62,406 bases of DNA from Phycisphaeraceae bacterium (GCA_002716625.1 PBAS01000004.1:35567-97972); one strand, 5' to 3'; positions 35,599 through 45,276 are shown, counted from the stretch's first letter. Program-made: numbers and translations. Notes: generated from the letters alone by a model not told the origin.

Positions 35599-37056
35599 TT
35601 AATCCGAGATGTACCCCAATCCCTTGAGCTGCTGCAGGGTCTGGTCATCGAGATCAACCGGTGCTCGGCCGGTGTGGCGGGGGAGGGTGGCGGTAAGTTC
35701 TTTCATGCGGCCCATCCAGTCTTGTAGGGATGCAAAGGCGGGTGCGGCATGGATTGATTCTGTTGGAAGTGGATTGGTTTCCTGGGGGTCAAGCTGCATA
35801 TCAAACAGCTTGAACCGCTGGCCCAGGTTGTCCCAGATGAGTTTGTATTCAGGGGTCCGAATTGCTCGCAAACTGACCGGATGATCTGCAACATCCAGTT
35901 CTGCGTAAACTGGAAGATTTCTGGCTCCTGTTCCCTCAATGGCTGCAACAAGACTTGTTCCAATCGTTTCAGTGTTTGGTGGAAGCGAACAGAGTTCCGT
36001 GATGGTTGCTACGAGGTCGATTATTCTCCCCTGTTCGGTGACTCGTTTGCCCTGTGGCAGGTGGCCCGGCCAACTGAGGATCAGTGGGATGCGTAGTACT
36101 TCCTCAAACAAAGTCCACTGATGTCCCTTGCGACCATGTTCAAAGAATTCCTCGCCGTGATCGGCAGTGATGACAATGAGTGTGTTTTCAGTGAGGCCCA
36201 ACCGGTCCATTTGGGACATAAGCTTCCCAACGAACTCATCGGTACAGGCGATCTCACCGTCATAAAGGGCAATAAGGTGATCCAGATCACGCTTTGCCAT
36301 GGCAGGATGGATATCGGGGCTGCTGGCGAAGTTCATGCCAGTGATTACCCCGCTGTAGTCAGGGTCGAATTTTCGGTCAAATGGTGGTGGTGGTGTAAAG
36401 TCGTAATGAACATCCCACACATGCATAAACAGAAAGAAGGGTTCAGTGCGCTGCTGCTGGAGCCAATTGGTTGCTGCACTGAACAACGTTGGATTTGTTG
36501 CTGCGCGATGTGATTCGGCATGGGTGTTATTTGAGAATCGTCGAAATCTGCGGTCGCGAAAGTCCTGCGTTTCCATGTAGGCCATGCAGTTGAAGTATTC
36601 ATCAAAGCCGCGGTCAAATCCAAATGCTGGGTGGAGGTAGGGGCCAGTGACGAAACCAGCGGTGGTATAGCCGGCAGCCTGGAATTGTTGCGCCAGTGTT
36701 GTCCGATTGGGGTCAAGTGCCGGCACGTCATTGTCGTAGACGCCGTGAACGCTATCCGGCAAGCCGGTAAACATCGCCATGTGTGCTGGTAGAGTCCATG
36801 ATGTCGAACTATAGAAATTCTCGAACAAAACCCCGCGTTGCGCGATGGCATCAAGGTTGGGCGAGGTCTGGCGAGTATAACCGTAGCATGATAAGTGGTC
36901 TGGGCGGAGGGTATCAAACGAGATCATCAGGACATTAACCGGTTTGCCAGCTGGTTCTGGCGGACTGCACGTTGAGGTCACAAGAATCAAAGTCAATGCA
37001 AGAGCGAGGGCGACTTGTTTTCGGGCCTTGATAATTTGGTAACGTGCTCTGTGCAT
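35599..37056 (-). CDS. Sulfatase-superfamily lipoprotein without formylglycine motif
   Basis: This 485-residue protein has a hydrophobic N-terminus ending in a possible lipobox (VTSTCSPPE). Metal-binding landmarks include VLMISFDTLRPDHLSC and VITADHGEEFFEHGRKGHQW. The nucleophile region reads STSWTLPAHMAMFTG: there is no C/S-x-P-x-R, so the residue is probably Thr (as in phosphatase-like members), and the enzyme may be a phosphodiesterase, phosphonate or phosphoglycerol-type hydrolase rather than a true sulfatase. The C-terminal LQQLKGLGYISD matches the tail of the convergent phosphodiesterase, suggesting shared recognition or folding. The substrate is unknown. Confidence 0.8.
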   Translation of the reverse strand: MHRARYQIIKARKQVALALALTLILVTSTCSPPEPAGKPVNVLMISFDTLRPDHLSCYGYTRQTSPNLDAIAQRGVLFENFYSSTSWTLPAHMAMFTGLPDSVHGVYDNDVPALDPNRTTLAQQFQAAGYTTAGFVTGPYLHPAFGFDRGFDEYFNCMAYMETQDFRDRRFRRFSNNTHAESHRAATNPTLFSAATNWLQQQRTEPFFLFMHVWDVHYDFTPPPPFDRKFDPDYSGVITGMNFASSPDIHPAMAKRDLDHLIALYDGEIACTDEFVGKLMSQMDRLGLTENTLIVITADHGEEFFEHGRKGHQWTLFEEVLRIPLILSWPGHLPQGKRVTEQGRIIDLVATITELCSLPPNTETIGTSLVAAIEGTGARNLPVYAELDVADHPVSLRAIRTPEYKLIWDNLGQRFKLFDMQLDPQETNPLPTESIHAAPAFASLQDWMGRMKELTATLPRHTGRAPVDLDDQTLQQLKGLGYISD

Positions 37057-37148
37057 GGGGTTTAATCTGGAGCGTTTTAGGTTTGGCCATCCGTAGAATA
37101 ACGATGTTGCAGTTCGGATATGTCTTCAGGTCCAATTCCAAAGATTGA

Positions 37149-38228
37149 TCAGGATGAGGTTGTTTTGGCTAGAATAACGTTACTCTTGGTGCGGACTGAT
37201 TCGCAGGACGCTGCGATCACTTTCATGGCCGTGGCACCGAGTGTTGCCGGTGACCCATTTTCTGCATCACCGGCAACGACATCTACAAGATTATTTGTGG
37301 GCGCCCTTCGTGGGTAGGACTCTGCACCGGGAAGATCCGGATATGCCGTTTCCTTGCCGTCAAGATGACGCAGACGCATGTTGCCTCGCCAAAATTCGAT
37401 AAATAGCCGGGCGTCGGTGCCATATAGGTGCGTTTCGTAGGTGCGCTCACCTCGCATCGTGGCTCCGTGAGTGGCGACCGATACCAGTGTTCCGTCTTCA
37501 AGCTTGATATTAATTGCGTTATACACATCAACAGGTGCGCCGGCATTATCAAATCTGGCGTACACCTCAGCTGGTTCCTGCCCGGTCAAAAAAGCGAGTA
37601 ACCCAGCAACGTGGGATACCTGGCAATAGACATGACCACCGCCGGCAACCGCCGGATCATTGTAGGAGGTCTTGCCCGGTCGCTGGTAGGACTTGGAGAA
37701 GGTATCACTTGCTTTTGACCCTGTAATTACGGCCTTGTAGAGTTCAAGGCAACTGTTGGTATACATCATGCTGATCATCTTGAGCTGGCCCAAGGCACCA
37801 GACTGGATCAGGCGTTTGGCTTCAAGAGAATGCTTGGCATAGTGCCACGGGCAGCTCACGAGGAAATGCAGGCCCTTGCTTTTAGCAAGTTCCACGAGCT
37901 CTAGTGATTCGTTCAGGTCGATGGTCATCGGTTTTTCAATGAGCACATGCAATCCGCGGTCCAGCGCGGCTTTGGCCTGGGCATAGTGCATGTTCGGGGT
38001 TGAACTGATCACCACTGCGTCAAGTTCATCAATTCCAACAAGCTCTTCTGCGGTGGTACATGCATGGGGGATATCAAAATCCTGCGCAACCTTACCAGCC
38101 TTTTCCCTCGTACGACGTTGCACGGCAATCAGTTCCGCCTTGGGATGTTCCTTTAATGCAGGAATGTGGTGCGTTGTCGCCCACCATCCGGCACCAATCA
38201 CGCCGCATCGCACTAGATCTTTTGACAC
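37149..38228 (-). CDS. Gfo/Idh/MocA-family NAD(P)-dependent oxidoreductase
   Basis: This 359-residue enzyme has an N-terminal Rossmann fold with GVIGAGWWATTHHIPAL near residue 9, and the conserved GLHVLIEKPMTIDL block, in which the Lys is catalytic in many members. The C-terminal half holds the substrate domain. Members oxidise or reduce sugars, inositols and related polyols. The gene is upstream of the sulfatase-like gene on the same strand (about 92 bases between them), suggesting sugar metabolism linked to polysaccharide breakdown, though the substrate cannot be named. Confidence 0.9.
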   Translation of the reverse strand: MSKDLVRCGVIGAGWWATTHHIPALKEHPKAELIAVQRRTREKAGKVAQDFDIPHACTTAEELVGIDELDAVVISSTPNMHYAQAKAALDRGLHVLIEKPMTIDLNESLELVELAKSKGLHFLVSCPWHYAKHSLEAKRLIQSGALGQLKMISMMYTNSCLELYKAVITGSKASDTFSKSYQRPGKTSYNDPAVAGGGHVYCQVSHVAGLLAFLTGQEPAEVYARFDNAGAPVDVYNAINIKLEDGTLVSVATHGATMRGERTYETHLYGTDARLFIEFWRGNMRLRHLDGKETAYPDLPGAESYPRRAPTNNLVDVVAGDAENGSPATLGATAMKVIAASCESVRTKSNVILAKTTSS

Positions 38229-39036
38229 GATTGTCGACTCCTTTGTGGCTAGGTAATTGCTTTTGTCGAAAATAACTTAATGGATAAACTGGTCAATACT
38301 TGGTAACGGCATAGGTATTATATGCGTTTATCAACACTTCTTTGAATTGTAAGTAGGCATTCACGGATCGTCACGTTTCTGTCATTAAAAGGCGGTGTTG
38401 GCTGCCATCGACAATGAGCATGTTGTGTTTCACGCTTTTATGCCCATGGGTTGGAGATCAATTCGGTGTCCAGCCCCACTTGTTTTGTGCAAGCAACTGG
38501 ATGTTTCCTGAGTTTGGAAAATACATGCGACGATTTGGGTGGTAACACGCCACCTTTCAGTCAATGCTTGGGACTCAGAACATCACCGCCTTCAAGAGTA
38601 ATGCAAGTAATGCAGGCTTCGGCGTTGACGGAGTCTATTTTGCATGCAGGGGTGGGTGCGATATTTCCCACCGTTGCGGGCCGTCATGACGCCCAGTATC
38701 GGTCGGCTTGGGATGAATTGCACAGGTACAAGGTGTGAGTTGGCAGGACCGCATAAATCCACTTGCGGTTTCCTGCGTGGTGTCAGTAATGTGGCGTTGG
38801 CATCGTGCTGGGGCGTAATCACCCAGTTTGCGAGGACCTACGTGTGGTAGATTTTAGTCCAAACATTATCCCAGTTTAATGTGAATCAGGCGGGATGGGA
38901 TCGGTAAGTGGTGGTGAAATCAAAAGATGCATTACGAATAATGTCTGAGCCGTTTTATGGCACGGTTGTTGCAATGACATTTAATGACAGCTAGGTCCAC
39001 AAGTAATAAGAGACCTTAGTTCAGGTGAAAAATGAT
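38229..39036. other. Long intergenic region with no supported gene
   Basis: About 800 bases lie between the Gfo/Idh/MocA gene and the dockerin/PEP-CTERM gene, which is transcribed divergently. I found no plausible protein, tRNA or repeat; frames here lack recognisable motifs and have mixed composition. The region should hold promoters of both genes. Confidence 0.5.
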
Positions 39037-39043
39037 TAGGAGG
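39037..39043 (+). promoter_or_regulatory. Shine-Dalgarno for the dockerin/PEP-CTERM gene
   Basis: TAGGAGG ends seven bases before ATG 39051, a near-consensus ribosome-binding site that fixes the start. Such strong sites are not seen before most other genes in the window. Confidence 0.7.
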
Positions 39044-39050
39044 CCGATTA

Positions 39051-40331
39051 ATGTTGCAATTTAAAATGAGTCATGGCCCGGCAATTTCAGCTTTTGCCAT
39101 GGTGGCAATGGTCTGCCATGGTGCGTTGGCTGGTCCGCCATTACCGACATTAACCGATACGGATCCTGGAATTCAACTGCTGTTTTCCGGCGACCCCAAC
39201 ACAACAGAAGATGGTTGTGCCCATGATGCGCCGCGTGCCACTATCGGCGGTGAGGGGGGGAAAATGCATAACGAACTACTTGAGTGTGACAACTGGGATT
39301 TTAGTACAACGCAGTGGGGCCAGACCAGTTTTCTCCAAGGGGCCTTTATTCTGGGCAACTCACCGTTTGATGGTGGTGCAGGTTGGGAGTGTTCAGGCAA
39401 TGTATATACCCCGGGAGCAGGTTACGTGGGTAGCCCTTGTGGCAATTCAACCGTTCGGGTTACCGCATCGTATAAGAACACACCACCACCCAAAAGAGAC
39501 CAAGGCCATGCGATGAGTGAGGCCAAGGACTGGGTCCTGAGGTTTGATTTTAAGGTGGATACCATACCTGGCGACACCTTTGGGGGCGACAAGTTGTTCG
39601 AACCCCAAGGTATGGCTGCAGGTGATATCCTGACGATTACGGGCGCTAGTGATAATCTTGCTGGGCCGGGATTTCCCCGCGAGGCTAGTTCGTATTTCAA
39701 TGGTGAATCCAACCGGTACAAGGTGAGATATGGACCAGCACCTGATGGCTCGAATGGATCGAGCTCAGAATTCATTATTCCTGGACAACTCAATCAAGGT
39801 ACTTTCACACTTCATTATAAAGCAGCAAATCAGCGTTTAGATCTCTGGCTCGACGATACCAAACTGCTTGCGAACTTTGAGTCGTACAGTGGAGTGTATG
39901 ATTTAGATCGTTTGCAACTCGGAGGCGGTGGCGGGTCATTCGAAAACGCAATCTATGACAACATCATCCTGGGCGTATTTGTCGACGAGGGAGAATGTGG
40001 CCCAGCAGGATCAGGCACAGGGGTGCCAGGTGATTTTAATTGCGATGGCATGGTCGATGTTGCGGATCTGGGTATTGTGGGTGCTAATTTTAATGGGACC
40101 GAGGTGACCTATGTTGATGGCGATGCCAATCTCGACGGCGCAGTGGATGTGGCTGATTTGGGTGTTGTCGGTGCGAATTGGAGTTCGGCACAGGGTACTT
40201 CGTTGTCACAAGCACTGCATAACGCTGGCCTGAACAACTTGGTTCCAGAATCCACAACGATTGCTACCGTCATCGTGTTTGGTGCAATGTGTTTGGTACG
40301 ACGGGGTGGTTGTCGGCATGGTGTTCAATGA
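39051..40331 (+). CDS. Secreted protein with dockerin-like repeats and PEP-CTERM-like sorting tail
   Basis: This 426-residue protein has a Sec signal (residues about 10-27, cleaved after HGALA). Residues about 150-310 look like a beta-sandwich (lyase/LamG-like; WVLRFDFKVDTIPGDTFGG). Two calcium-binding dockerin-like repeats start at residue 327 (GDFNCDGMVDVADLGIVGAN and DGDANLDGAVDVADLGVVGA). The C-terminus has VPES, a hydrophobic helix and RRGGC, the layout of PEP-CTERM exosortase substrates. It is therefore likely to be sorted to the surface or envelope. The function is unknown; polysaccharide or extracellular-matrix binding is suggested by the domain type. Confidence 0.8.
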   Translation: MLQFKMSHGPAISAFAMVAMVCHGALAGPPLPTLTDTDPGIQLLFSGDPNTTEDGCAHDAPRATIGGEGGKMHNELLECDNWDFSTTQWGQTSFLQGAFILGNSPFDGGAGWECSGNVYTPGAGYVGSPCGNSTVRVTASYKNTPPPKRDQGHAMSEAKDWVLRFDFKVDTIPGDTFGGDKLFEPQGMAAGDILTITGASDNLAGPGFPREASSYFNGESNRYKVRYGPAPDGSNGSSSEFIIPGQLNQGTFTLHYKAANQRLDLWLDDTKLLANFESYSGVYDLDRLQLGGGGGSFENAIYDNIILGVFVDEGECGPAGSGTGVPGDFNCDGMVDVADLGIVGANFNGTEVTYVDGDANLDGAVDVADLGVVGANWSSAQGTSLSQALHNAGLNNLVPESTTIATVIVFGAMCLVRRGGCRHGVQ

Positions 40332-40334
40332 GCT

Positions 40335-41201
40335 TTAATGTGGTGGCTTTAGATGATGAAACTCGTCCCAAGCCTCCCAGACTTGCTGTGAAACTTTGCC
40401 GCGGCGAATTGGGCAAAACATGATGCGTACATTGAGCGTGTATTGTTGTTTCGGTTTGGGATCCCAGATATACCACCGCAAATCCCATGCAGGTGATGTT
40501 TTGCCGGGGATACAAGAGTATCCTGCACCCGAGGGCGAGATATAGAATCGAAAATCACGATGGCAGTCAGCCATAATCATAAACACCATGTCGTGGATTA
40601 GGCCGTAATAGAACGGATAATCAAAGGTATGGCCGGAAAACGACTCGGCAAAACTGGCCTGTTGGATAAACCTGTCTTCACCCGCGCGGCATTCCCATTC
40701 GGCGTGATGCGAAGCATCAAGATTGGTGGGCAATACGGTGGCAGCTGCGCCATGAACGTGGGGTGTTAGCGTGGTCCAGCGGTTGTTCTCGATAAAATGA
40801 ATCGAGGGATCCAGTGGGCTATTCATGTAACAGCACCAGCCGTGCGAACTGCATGGGGGCAGTTCGTTACCTGATTGCGATTCAAAAACGACGTCGTAAC
40901 GATAATCAATATAGTGCGGTGGCGAGAGTGTATAGGTTCCGCGTGTCGTCATCAGTGGATCGGGCGATGTGCAGGTCAACTGAGCAGTTTTACCGTCGAT
41001 TGGGTTAAGCATAGGTTGGGTGCCGCGGTGGGTATAGGCGACTAGTCCTGATGCTGAATTTTGAAATGGGCTGGCCTGACATGTGTCATGGAGCAAGGAC
41101 CAAAAGCCACTGTATTGTTGACCACCGGGCCCACGTGGCGTGTCGTCGCCGACAATGGCTGAAAGGCTACCATTTCGAAGGAAAGTGCAATGTTCTGCCA
41201 T
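40335..41201 (-). CDS. Hypothetical Cys-rich soluble protein
   Basis: This 288-residue protein starts at ATG 41201 (a TTG at 41204 is also in frame) and has no signal peptide or membrane segment. It contains several Cys and many His, Trp and Tyr residues (SSHGWCCYMNSPLDPS, FDYPFYYGLIHDMVFMIMADC, AWDLRWYIWDPKPKQQYT). The His/Asp clusters could bind metal, but I do not recognise the family. Its stop is four bases from the end of the convergent dockerin gene. Upstream and divergent lies the corrinoid methyltransferase pair. Confidence 0.65.
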   Translation of the reverse strand: MAEHCTFLRNGSLSAIVGDDTPRGPGGQQYSGFWSLLHDTCQASPFQNSASGLVAYTHRGTQPMLNPIDGKTAQLTCTSPDPLMTTRGTYTLSPPHYIDYRYDVVFESQSGNELPPCSSHGWCCYMNSPLDPSIHFIENNRWTTLTPHVHGAAATVLPTNLDASHHAEWECRAGEDRFIQQASFAESFSGHTFDYPFYYGLIHDMVFMIMADCHRDFRFYISPSGAGYSCIPGKTSPAWDLRWYIWDPKPKQQYTLNVRIMFCPIRRGKVSQQVWEAWDEFHHLKPPH

Positions 41202-41496
41202 CAAAGGTGATCCTTGATATCCGGGTCATAGGTGTAATCCATCAATCGCTGGCGTTTAGTAATTGGTTCAAATTATCAGGCACATTCGGTGTGTTGACAA
41301 GGTAATAAAAAACGGATGTTTACACATCTGGCATCAGGATCGGGCTTCGGCTTGCTGGGCCAGATCCCTGCGTTGACTAGAGATCCGATTTTCCCCAAGC
41401 TTTTTCGCGATATCCCCCCCATTGTGATTGATCTGATTATCCGAAAAGGTGATCGAAGAGTTGCGGCTGTTGTCTGTTTCGGCACTAATACGCTGT

Positions 41497-42666
41497 ATGA
41501 ATAGCCGTGAACGTGTCTTTGCAACCTTGGAACATACCGAGCCGGATCGGGTGCCCTATGATCTGGGTACTGGGCCCGTGACTAGTATTACGTGTCGTGC
41601 ATATCAAAACCTGCTTGATCACCTCGGTATCGAAGAAGAGGTGACACTCACGGATCACATTCAGCAATTGGCCAATGTGTCAGAGGTGATGCTTGATCGC
41701 TTGGAAGTAGACACGCGTGGTTTGTGGGCGAAATATAACCATACCCATAACTTCAATCCGGTGCGTGAAGGTGAGTACATGGTCAATCGAGATGAATGGT
41801 CATTTACTTATTCCATTCCGGTTGATCCTGAACATGCCCATTGGTATGACCTGACGAACTTCCCGTTGTTTGAAAAAAAACGCATCACCATGAAGGATGT
41901 CGAGGCCTTTGACTGGCCTGATGGCGGCTTGCCATGGCGTATTGAGGGTCTCAAAGAGATCGCCATGGCGGCACACGAGCAGGGGAAGGTGACATTCTGC
42001 CGAGGTTGCTGTGCGGGTGTCTTCGAGATGGCACTTCGTTTGCGGGGATACGAGGGCTTTTTCCCTGACATGATCAAGCGGCCGGATGTCGCTCAACGCA
42101 TCCTTGATAAGGTAACTGAGCACAAACTTGCTTTTTGGGATCTGATGCTCGGTGAAATGGGGGAGTATGTCGACATTATCGGCGAGGCGGACGATATCGG
42201 GACCCAATCATCCTACTTATGCAGCCCTGACATGTATCGGGAAATGATCAAGCCATGTCACAAGGAAATCTTTGATCTGGTTCGATCCCATGCCAAACGA
42301 TTGAATAAGAAAATCTATATCTTCTTTCATTCCGATGGAGTAAACCGCGAGATTCTGGACGATTTCGTGGAATTGGGGATTGACATTTTTAATCCCCTGC
42401 AGTTTACCTGTCCGGGTATGGACACTGCGGATATCAAGAAGACTTATGGTGATGTGATGACCTTCTGGGGTGGCTTGATCGACACACAGAAGGTGCTGCC
42501 ATTTGGTACGACCGATGAAGTACGTGAACAGACCAAACGGCAGATCGACATCTTGGCGCCCGGTGGTGGGTTTGTCGCATGTACCGTTCACAACATTCAG
42601 CACGAGGTGCCGCCAGAAAATATTATGGCCATGTGGGAGACGTTGCGCGAGCATGGGGTTTACTAG
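41497..42666 (+). CDS. UroD-like corrinoid-dependent methyltransferase
   Basis: This 389-residue protein from ATG 41497 starts MNSRERVFATLEHTEPDRVPYDLG, the signature of the uroporphyrinogen decarboxylase-like MtaA/MtbA/CmuA family, which moves methyl groups to or from a corrinoid protein. RIEGLKEIAMAAHEQGKVTF and the segment with IFFHSDGVN and FTCPGMDTADIK are further family landmarks; possible zinc ligands are the His and Cys there. The corrinoid-binding partner lies 34 bases downstream, which supports methyl transfer rather than heme synthesis. The methyl donor is unknown; demethylation of a methylated sugar or a small methoxy compound is possible. Confidence 0.85.
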   Translation: MNSRERVFATLEHTEPDRVPYDLGTGPVTSITCRAYQNLLDHLGIEEEVTLTDHIQQLANVSEVMLDRLEVDTRGLWAKYNHTHNFNPVREGEYMVNRDEWSFTYSIPVDPEHAHWYDLTNFPLFEKKRITMKDVEAFDWPDGGLPWRIEGLKEIAMAAHEQGKVTFCRGCCAGVFEMALRLRGYEGFFPDMIKRPDVAQRILDKVTEHKLAFWDLMLGEMGEYVDIIGEADDIGTQSSYLCSPDMYREMIKPCHKEIFDLVRSHAKRLNKKIYIFFHSDGVNREILDDFVELGIDIFNPLQFTCPGMDTADIKKTYGDVMTFWGGLIDTQKVLPFGTTDEVREQTKRQIDILAPGGGFVACTVHNIQHEVPPENIMAMWETLREHGVY

Positions 42667-42700
42667 ATTAGATGCAAGGGATGGGTTGAAACGGAGACCA

Positions 42701-43462
42701 ATGCCCGAACTAAGTGATATTCCAAACGAGTTTGTTCGCGGTGAAATTGAACAGTTCATTGAGCGTGAAGATGAGCGGCGTCATATCATCAAGCTTTATT
42801 CCAAGGCTCGGCTGGAGATGGTGAATCTTGCTGCAGCAGTGATAGAGGGCGATGACGAAATAGTCGATGATCTGACGGCAACTGCATTGAAAGAGGGCAT
42901 CGATGCGATCGAAGTCATGGATGATGGGCTGATTGCGGGAATGGCAATCGTTGGGATCAAGTTTCGCGAGAACTTCATATATGTGCCCGAGGTGCTGTGC
43001 TGTGCGCTGGCCATGAAAGAGGGGATGGCTCACATCGAGCCGATTCTATCCGAGTCGGGCATTGAGCCGGTTGGCAAGGTTATCATGGGGACGGTTCGTG
43101 GCGATCTGCATGATATCGGCAAGAATCTGTGCATCATGCTTCTACGTGGTGCGGGTTTTGAGGTGATGGATCTTGGTGTCGACACTTCACCTGAACAGTT
43201 CATCGATGCTTACAAGAGCTATAACGCAAAAATTGTGGGGATGTCGGCATTGCTTACTACGACCATGCCCAATATGGGTAAGACGGTTGAGGCGTTTAGT
43301 GAGGCAGGCCTGCGTGCAGATATGAAATTCATGATGGGTGGGGCACCGGTGACACCTGAGTTCGCCGATGAAATGGGTGGCGATGCTTATGGCGATAATG
43401 CCATGGAGTGTGTGGCTGTGGCAAAACAGTTGGCCGGTGTTACCTCATCTTCAAAAACCTGA
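42701..43462 (+). CDS. Corrinoid (B12)-binding protein partner of the methyltransferase
   Basis: This 253-residue protein has a helical cap domain (about residues 25-120; EDERRHIIKLYSKARLEMVN) and a B12-binding Rossmann domain. The cobalamin His lies in the D-x-H-x-x-G motif GDLHDIG (H137), and SALLTTTM and GGAPVTPEF complete the binding signature. These features are those of methyltransferase corrinoid proteins such as MtaC, MttC and MtmC. The start is ATG 42701, 34 bases after the UroD-like stop. No activase (RACo-type ferredoxin) gene lies nearby. Confidence 0.92.
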   Translation: MPELSDIPNEFVRGEIEQFIEREDERRHIIKLYSKARLEMVNLAAAVIEGDDEIVDDLTATALKEGIDAIEVMDDGLIAGMAIVGIKFRENFIYVPEVLCCALAMKEGMAHIEPILSESGIEPVGKVIMGTVRGDLHDIGKNLCIMLLRGAGFEVMDLGVDTSPEQFIDAYKSYNAKIVGMSALLTTTMPNMGKTVEAFSEAGLRADMKFMMGGAPVTPEFADEMGGDAYGDNAMECVAVAKQLAGVTSSSKT

Positions 43463-43528
43463 TGCCAGATCCAGTTTGCATCCAATGTCACAATGTTGCC
43501 GGTGAGCATTGCACTTGCAATACTTAAG

Positions 43529-43616
43529 CGGTGGGGGTGGGATTCGAACCCACGAGTAGGACAAGCCCACTGCCGGTTTTCAAGACCGGTGCATTCGACC
43601 ACTCTGCCACCCCACC
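43529..43616 (-). tRNA. tRNA-Ser (UGA anticodon)
   Basis: The minus strand folds into a tRNA of 88 bases with a perfect acceptor stem (GGTGGGG at the 5' end with CCCCACC) and discriminator G at 43529. The anticodon is TGA, flanked by CT and AA (CTTGAAA), and the T-loop is GTTCGAA. A long variable arm, as in serine tRNAs, separates the anticodon and T arms. CCA is not encoded. It lies between the corrinoid protein gene and the dehydrogenase pseudogene. Confidence 0.95.
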
Positions 43617-43744
43617 GGGTGTGTTGGTTGCACTCAATTCTACCTCGCTTCAGATCGACCAACCACATCGCAAAAGAAGAATTAGAATAGTGATCGGCTC
43701 GGCAGTTAAGGTTTGTGTCGAGGTGAAAGATGGACGAGGTTCTC

Positions 43745-44781
43745 ATGGCAACATTTGATGGCCCAGGGTCACTGGCGCGGATTCAGGCGGTGCCCCGGCC
43801 AAAGGTGTCGGACCACGCGGCACTTATTGCAATTGGTGCTTGTGGTGTCTGTGGAACAGACCTACATATTCTACAGGGTCATTGGCCCTAGCAACTACCG
43901 TGGCCTTTCACGCTGGGCCATGAACTGACCGGGGTTATCGTGGAAAAGGGGGCTGGTCTTGAGGTGGATTTTATGGGCGAATCTCTTTGCGTTGGCTCGA
44001 AAGTAATGTTACCGCCACTGATGCCGTGTGGTGCCTGTGATTACTGTCTTCGCTATCCCCAGACGGCCAATCGCTGTTTGAACCCAACGTACTACGGTCG
44101 GTATCTGCCGTTTCCCCAACCACCGCACTTGTGGGGTGGTTGGGCGGAAATGGTGTATGTCGATCTGGAGATGTTGCCCGCCACCAAGATTTACCGGCTA
44201 CCGGATGACATATCGTTGATGCTCGGATCGTTGACCAAACCCTTGACATCCTGTGTCCGGGCGTTGAACCGAGTGGTATCAACGGGTGGTTGCTATTGGC
44301 GGGCCGGATAATCCGCGGCTGGCAGTGTGCCGGGAGTTTGGGGCTGAGGCGATAGTTGATATTGAGACCTGTAATTCCGGCAAGGAGCGGGTGGAACGGG
44401 TTCGTGCAATCGTGGGTGGTCATGGAGTTGATCTGGTGTTGGAGTGCAGTGGGCATCCATCGGCTGGCCCCGAAGGGATCGAGATGTTATGAGATGGCGG
44501 CACATTCGTTGAGATGGGTCAGTTCACCGGTGCTGGATCCATCGAAACAAATTGGCACCGAATCTGTGCTAAAGACATTAATCTGTTGGGTAGCTGGGCA
44601 TTTACTGCCAATGACATTCCACTTGCCATTGCGATGCTTGCCCGAGCATGCAATCGATTCCCTTGACACCGCATGTAGAACATTTCCATTTACGGAATTC
44701 GGTGTAAACGAAGCAACTCAAAGCGCATTGGCAATGCAATGTGTCAAGGCAACGATCGTGCCCAATCAAGATCTTCTTTAA
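43745..44781 (+). pseudogene. Decayed zinc-dependent alcohol dehydrogenase (MDR family)
   Basis: Joining three frames restores an MDR alcohol dehydrogenase. The first part has GACGVCGTDLHILQGHW near ATG 43745, the GHELTGVIV block and the structural-zinc Cys set (PCGACDYCLRYPQTANRC). An in-frame TAG at 43889-43891 interrupts it. Near 44290 the frame changes, and the glycine-rich Rossmann loop that should follow 'NRVVSTG' is missing. The next frame (VAIGGPDNPRLAVCREFGAE) is broken by TGA at 44490-44492. A last shift near 44660 leads to the C-terminus ending at 44781 (FGVNEATQSALAMQ). Two stops, two frameshifts and a deletion show the gene is not functional. The original substrate is unknown. 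Confidence 0.85.
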
Positions 44782-45276
44782 GATCGTCATAAATGGCCCC
44801 AAGGGACAAGGGTCTGAGTTTTGCAATGCGGCAAGAAAATTCATGTATCTCCGATCATCCTTGTCCCTGCTATGTTGTGTTTAGTTCCAGGCAGGTATTC
44901 CGTGGGTTTAATCGATATCATTCAGGATATCTCGAACCGGTAAAAATTCATGCAGACGACTTCCAAGAAAAGGCGCCAATATGAGTGCTATGGCAACGCC
45001 CCGTAGAAGACTGGTCCAGAAACAAATCGGAAACAATCACGCGGTGGGTTTCATGAAACATCTTCTGGTTTTTGATCAGCCGCACAGTGAAATGGCTGGG
45101 AGTTCATCAGGCCCCTCCAATAACATGGTAGACGCCCGGCAAGGTAAGGAAGTACTTTGGCAACAGGTGGATCTGGTTTGTACAGTAGGCAAGTTCAATC
45201 ATAATCCGGCAGGCAAGGTGCCAACCGGTGACGGATATCCGTCCATGTGTAATCAATATTCAAGTGAGTTTGATTA
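44782..45276 (+). other. Intergenic, possibly remains of a decayed gene
   Basis: About 500 bases between the dehydrogenase pseudogene and the Ldh gene. The only sizeable frame (44981-45277) has low-quality composition and no recognisable motif. Given the decayed gene beside it, this may be a second degraded gene, but I cannot identify it. Confidence 0.3.

Noticed and set aside
35599..37056. Listing this gene as a normal sulfatase
   Set aside because: The formylglycine motif is missing (STSWTLPAH), so I describe it as a sulfatase-superfamily hydrolase of uncertain chemistry.
38451..38738. A 95-codon plus-strand frame in the long intergenic region
   Set aside because: No motif, no ribosome-binding site and unconvincing composition; I left the region as non-coding.
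41294..41322. TTGACA followed by AT-rich bases before the methyltransferase gene
   Set aside because: The -35 is perfect but the sequence 17 bases later (TGTTTA) matches the -10 consensus poorly, so it is not listed as a promoter.
43529..44781. A mobile element or prophage inserted at tRNA-Ser
   Set aside because: No integrase, terminal repeat or duplicated tRNA end is visible; the decayed gene beside it is more simply explained by local decay.
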